Assembly (NCBI GenBank): GCA_017591395.1
Contig: WEDG01011917.1
Span: 1 to 64,000 of the forward strand
DNA from: Schistocephalus solidus
Lineage: Eukaryota; Platyhelminthes; Cestoda; Diphyllobothriidea; Diphyllobothriidae
DNA length: 64,000 bases
Direction: 5' to 3'
Below, piece by piece: positions 63,250-64,000 of the stretch; within the stretch, counting starts at the first letter, position 1, and every line of letters begins with the position of its first letter. The notes below the pieces were generated by a model. That model did no database searches. It worked only from the letters and a program-made list of their open reading frames with translations, and had not been told where the DNA came from. The position numbers were made by a program, and so were the translations under genes.

Positions 63250-63343
63250 TCACTTGTATTTGTCGGTTCCACTTTGTCAACATATGCCACATGTCGCCAT
63301 GCGACCGCCTGCGAGGGCTTAAGTCTGAGCTCCAGGGAACAAC

Positions 63344-63359
63344 GGAACATACATGTTCC
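63344..63359 (+). other. Palindrome GGAACATACATGTTCC (representative)
   Basis: Arms GGAACAT and ATGTTCC flank AC. It occurs in most units of blocks 1, 2 and 4, and with changed spacer in the orphan (3804-3819). It is lost in the GGAACAAACATCATCC subfamily of block 3. It could be an RNA hairpin or a protein-binding site. Confidence 0.55.
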
Positions 63360-63476
63360 TTAAGCAGATCGGTGAGCAAACACACTATCCCTCATATATC
63401 TCTGATCTCAACCGACAAAACGAGCCTGGGGATTTCCTGGAAGAGCTGCCCGACAAAACAACCAAAATGTCCCGGT

Positions 63477-64000
63477 CCCTCTTCCCATTTGAATCGTCGT
63501 CTTTCATATGATTTGTCAAAAATCGTGATTTGCTCCTTCAAATTTATACTCCTCTGTAGGTTTTTGTTGACGCCGCTCTCAGTGGCAGCAAAGTGGACTA
63601 TTGATATCTGCGGACTCACATCGCTGACGGCAGCCATCTGTAGTATTCTGGATGAGGCGCGAACGAATCCGTTTTGGCTTTGAGCTCCAGGTCTAAGGCC
63701 TTCACAGTCGACAGCGATAACTGAGCTGGGAGTTGTATATACGAGGTGGTGGTAGTTTGTATGGTCATTTTGGGCTTATTTGCCGTCTGTCCTACCATAT
63801 AGCCCGATATCCAACAGTTGACCGTCGATTTCGACGATGTTAACCTCGTCAAGGCGGCGCAGGAATGAACTATATTATAATGAGGGTAGACTTGCGCTGA
63901 ATCTGCCGCATTCTTCTCCACCACTTGAGCTCCATGTCATGACCAAGTCATGAAGAACGGAGGCGGGAGAGCGCGCAAGTGGCAGACGCGGCCGGAGCCG
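63477..64000. other. Right flank without recognisable gene
   Basis: Similarity to the array stops abruptly. Two minus-strand open frames (63392-63637 and 63616-63924) show no recognisable domain, and the first begins inside the array. The final 60 bp is GC-rich. No continuation of the left-flank LINE is seen. Confidence 0.45.
63755..63800 (-). repeat. Possible short remnant of the repeat, minus strand
   Basis: On the minus strand GACGGCAAATAAGCC followed by AAAATGACCAT resembles the GACGGCATATAAGCCAGAAA and TGGCCATT part of the unit over about 28 positions. No tRNA-like part or body is seen. It could be a chance match. Confidence 0.35.

Larger units (their letters stand above)
5112..63476 (+). 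repeat. Satellite array: about 190 tandem copies of a ~305-bp tRNA-derived, hammerhead-bearing unit
   Basis: Units recur every 304-306 bp (for example matching points at 9389, 9694, 9999 and 17622, 17927, 18231, 18535), all in one orientation. Order in a unit: tRNA-like head with A box TGGCTCATTGG and B box GGTTCGAATCC; a hairpin; the hammerhead segment; a TCCCTTGTATTTGTCGG body start; ATCAACATATGCCACATG; a GTCGC/GCGAC inverted repeat; GGAACATACATGTTCC; and a linker with ATTCCCGATC and CGACAAAACAACG. Since 305 is not a multiple of three, frames rotate from unit to unit. This explains the many 60-180 codon open frames on both strands, none of which I consider coding. Schistosome Sm-alpha (tandem, Pol III-type, hammerhead) is the closest known analogy by architecture; I do not claim sequence homology to it. 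Confidence 0.97.
46801..63476 (+). repeat. Array block 4: consensus-like units, highest density of intact hammerheads
   Basis: Units mix GTCAGTCTGAGCTCCAGGG and GGCTTAAGTCTGAG bodies with linkers GTAACACACTATTATC. From 54.9 kb onward most units carry an intact 45-nt hammerhead (list under the ribozyme entry). Some units have GGGATTATTGG in place of GGCTCATTGG in the A-box area (47530, 48471, 54855, 62819), which weakens the promoter. The last unit stops between A- and B-box positions at about 63476. Confidence 0.75.

Noticed and set aside
63344..63359. Steroid-receptor response element
   Set aside because: Arms resemble AGAACA/TGTTCT half-sites, but the spacer is 4 nt rather than 3. No basis for a specific receptor.
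5112..63476. CRISPR array
   Set aside because: Units are about 305 bp and contiguous, with no alternation of short repeats and unique spacers.
5112..63476. Centromeric satellite with CENP-B boxes
   Set aside because: I looked for TTCG-N4-A-N2-CGGG in the unit; the TTCG occurrences lack the required spacing to CGGG. A centromeric role cannot be judged from sequence.
63616..63924. 102-codon minus-strand frame in the right flank
   Set aside because: No recognisable domain, and it overlaps the possible repeat remnant; insufficient support for a gene.

Overview
This window is eukaryotic, almost certainly animal, genomic DNA. I find no protein-coding gene that I would defend. About 58.4 kb of the 64 kb (roughly 5112-63476) is one tandem array of about 190 copies of a unit of about 305 bp, all on the + strand. 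The flanks hold decayed retroelement pieces and simple repeats. The animal assignment rests on a degraded CR1/jockey-like non-LTR reverse transcriptase fragment, triplet and AT microsatellites, and a tRNA-derived SINE-like repeat. A lophotrochozoan such as a flatworm is only a guess, made by analogy with the schistosome Sm-alpha repeat.

Layout. 1-5111 is the left flank: a diverged minus-strand orphan copy of the repeat (about 120-380), a mostly featureless stretch, a minus-strand LINE fragment (about 1598-2515), a (TAC)n tract that decays to the right (2650-3490), an (AT)24 tract (3727-3774), a second minus-strand orphan of about 1.35 units (3775-4186), and a second copy of the LINE 3' part (4660-5101) that is cut off by the array. 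5112-63476 is the array. It falls into at least four blocks of related units with nested higher-order repeats (5-, 6-, 7- and 8-unit periods, plus a 1701-bp period containing a truncated unit) and one 100-N gap (37787-37886). 63477-64000 is the right flank, with one possible tiny repeat remnant.

The main result is the internal structure of the unit. In order on the + strand it has (1) a tRNA-like head with recognisable A and B boxes of an internal RNA polymerase III promoter and canonical tRNA spacing, (2) a 12-bp hairpin, and (3) a 45-nt segment that folds as a type I hammerhead self-cleaving ribozyme: GACTGG, CTGATGA, a short stem II, GAAA, a self-complementary ATGGCCAT stem III, then the cleavage site ATT^CCGGTC closing stem I. 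(4) A body follows with two more inverted repeats. Both minus-strand orphans carry the same layout. One shows a compensatory base-pair change in stem I, and several array units carry changes that keep or improve the pairing.

Inferred working model: Pol III (or read-through) transcripts of the array would cut themselves at live ribozyme units into monomers or multimers of about 305 nt. These would have 5'-OH and 2',3'-cyclic phosphate ends suitable for circularisation, as in schistosome Sm-alpha, newt satellite 2 and animal retrozymes. Units with a broken core (CTGATTA, CAAA), units with a T5 run between the A and B boxes, and units lacking the tRNA-like head are interspersed. Live and dead units therefore alternate in a pattern fixed by the higher-order repeats. 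Ribozyme activity and transcription are not shown by sequence alone.
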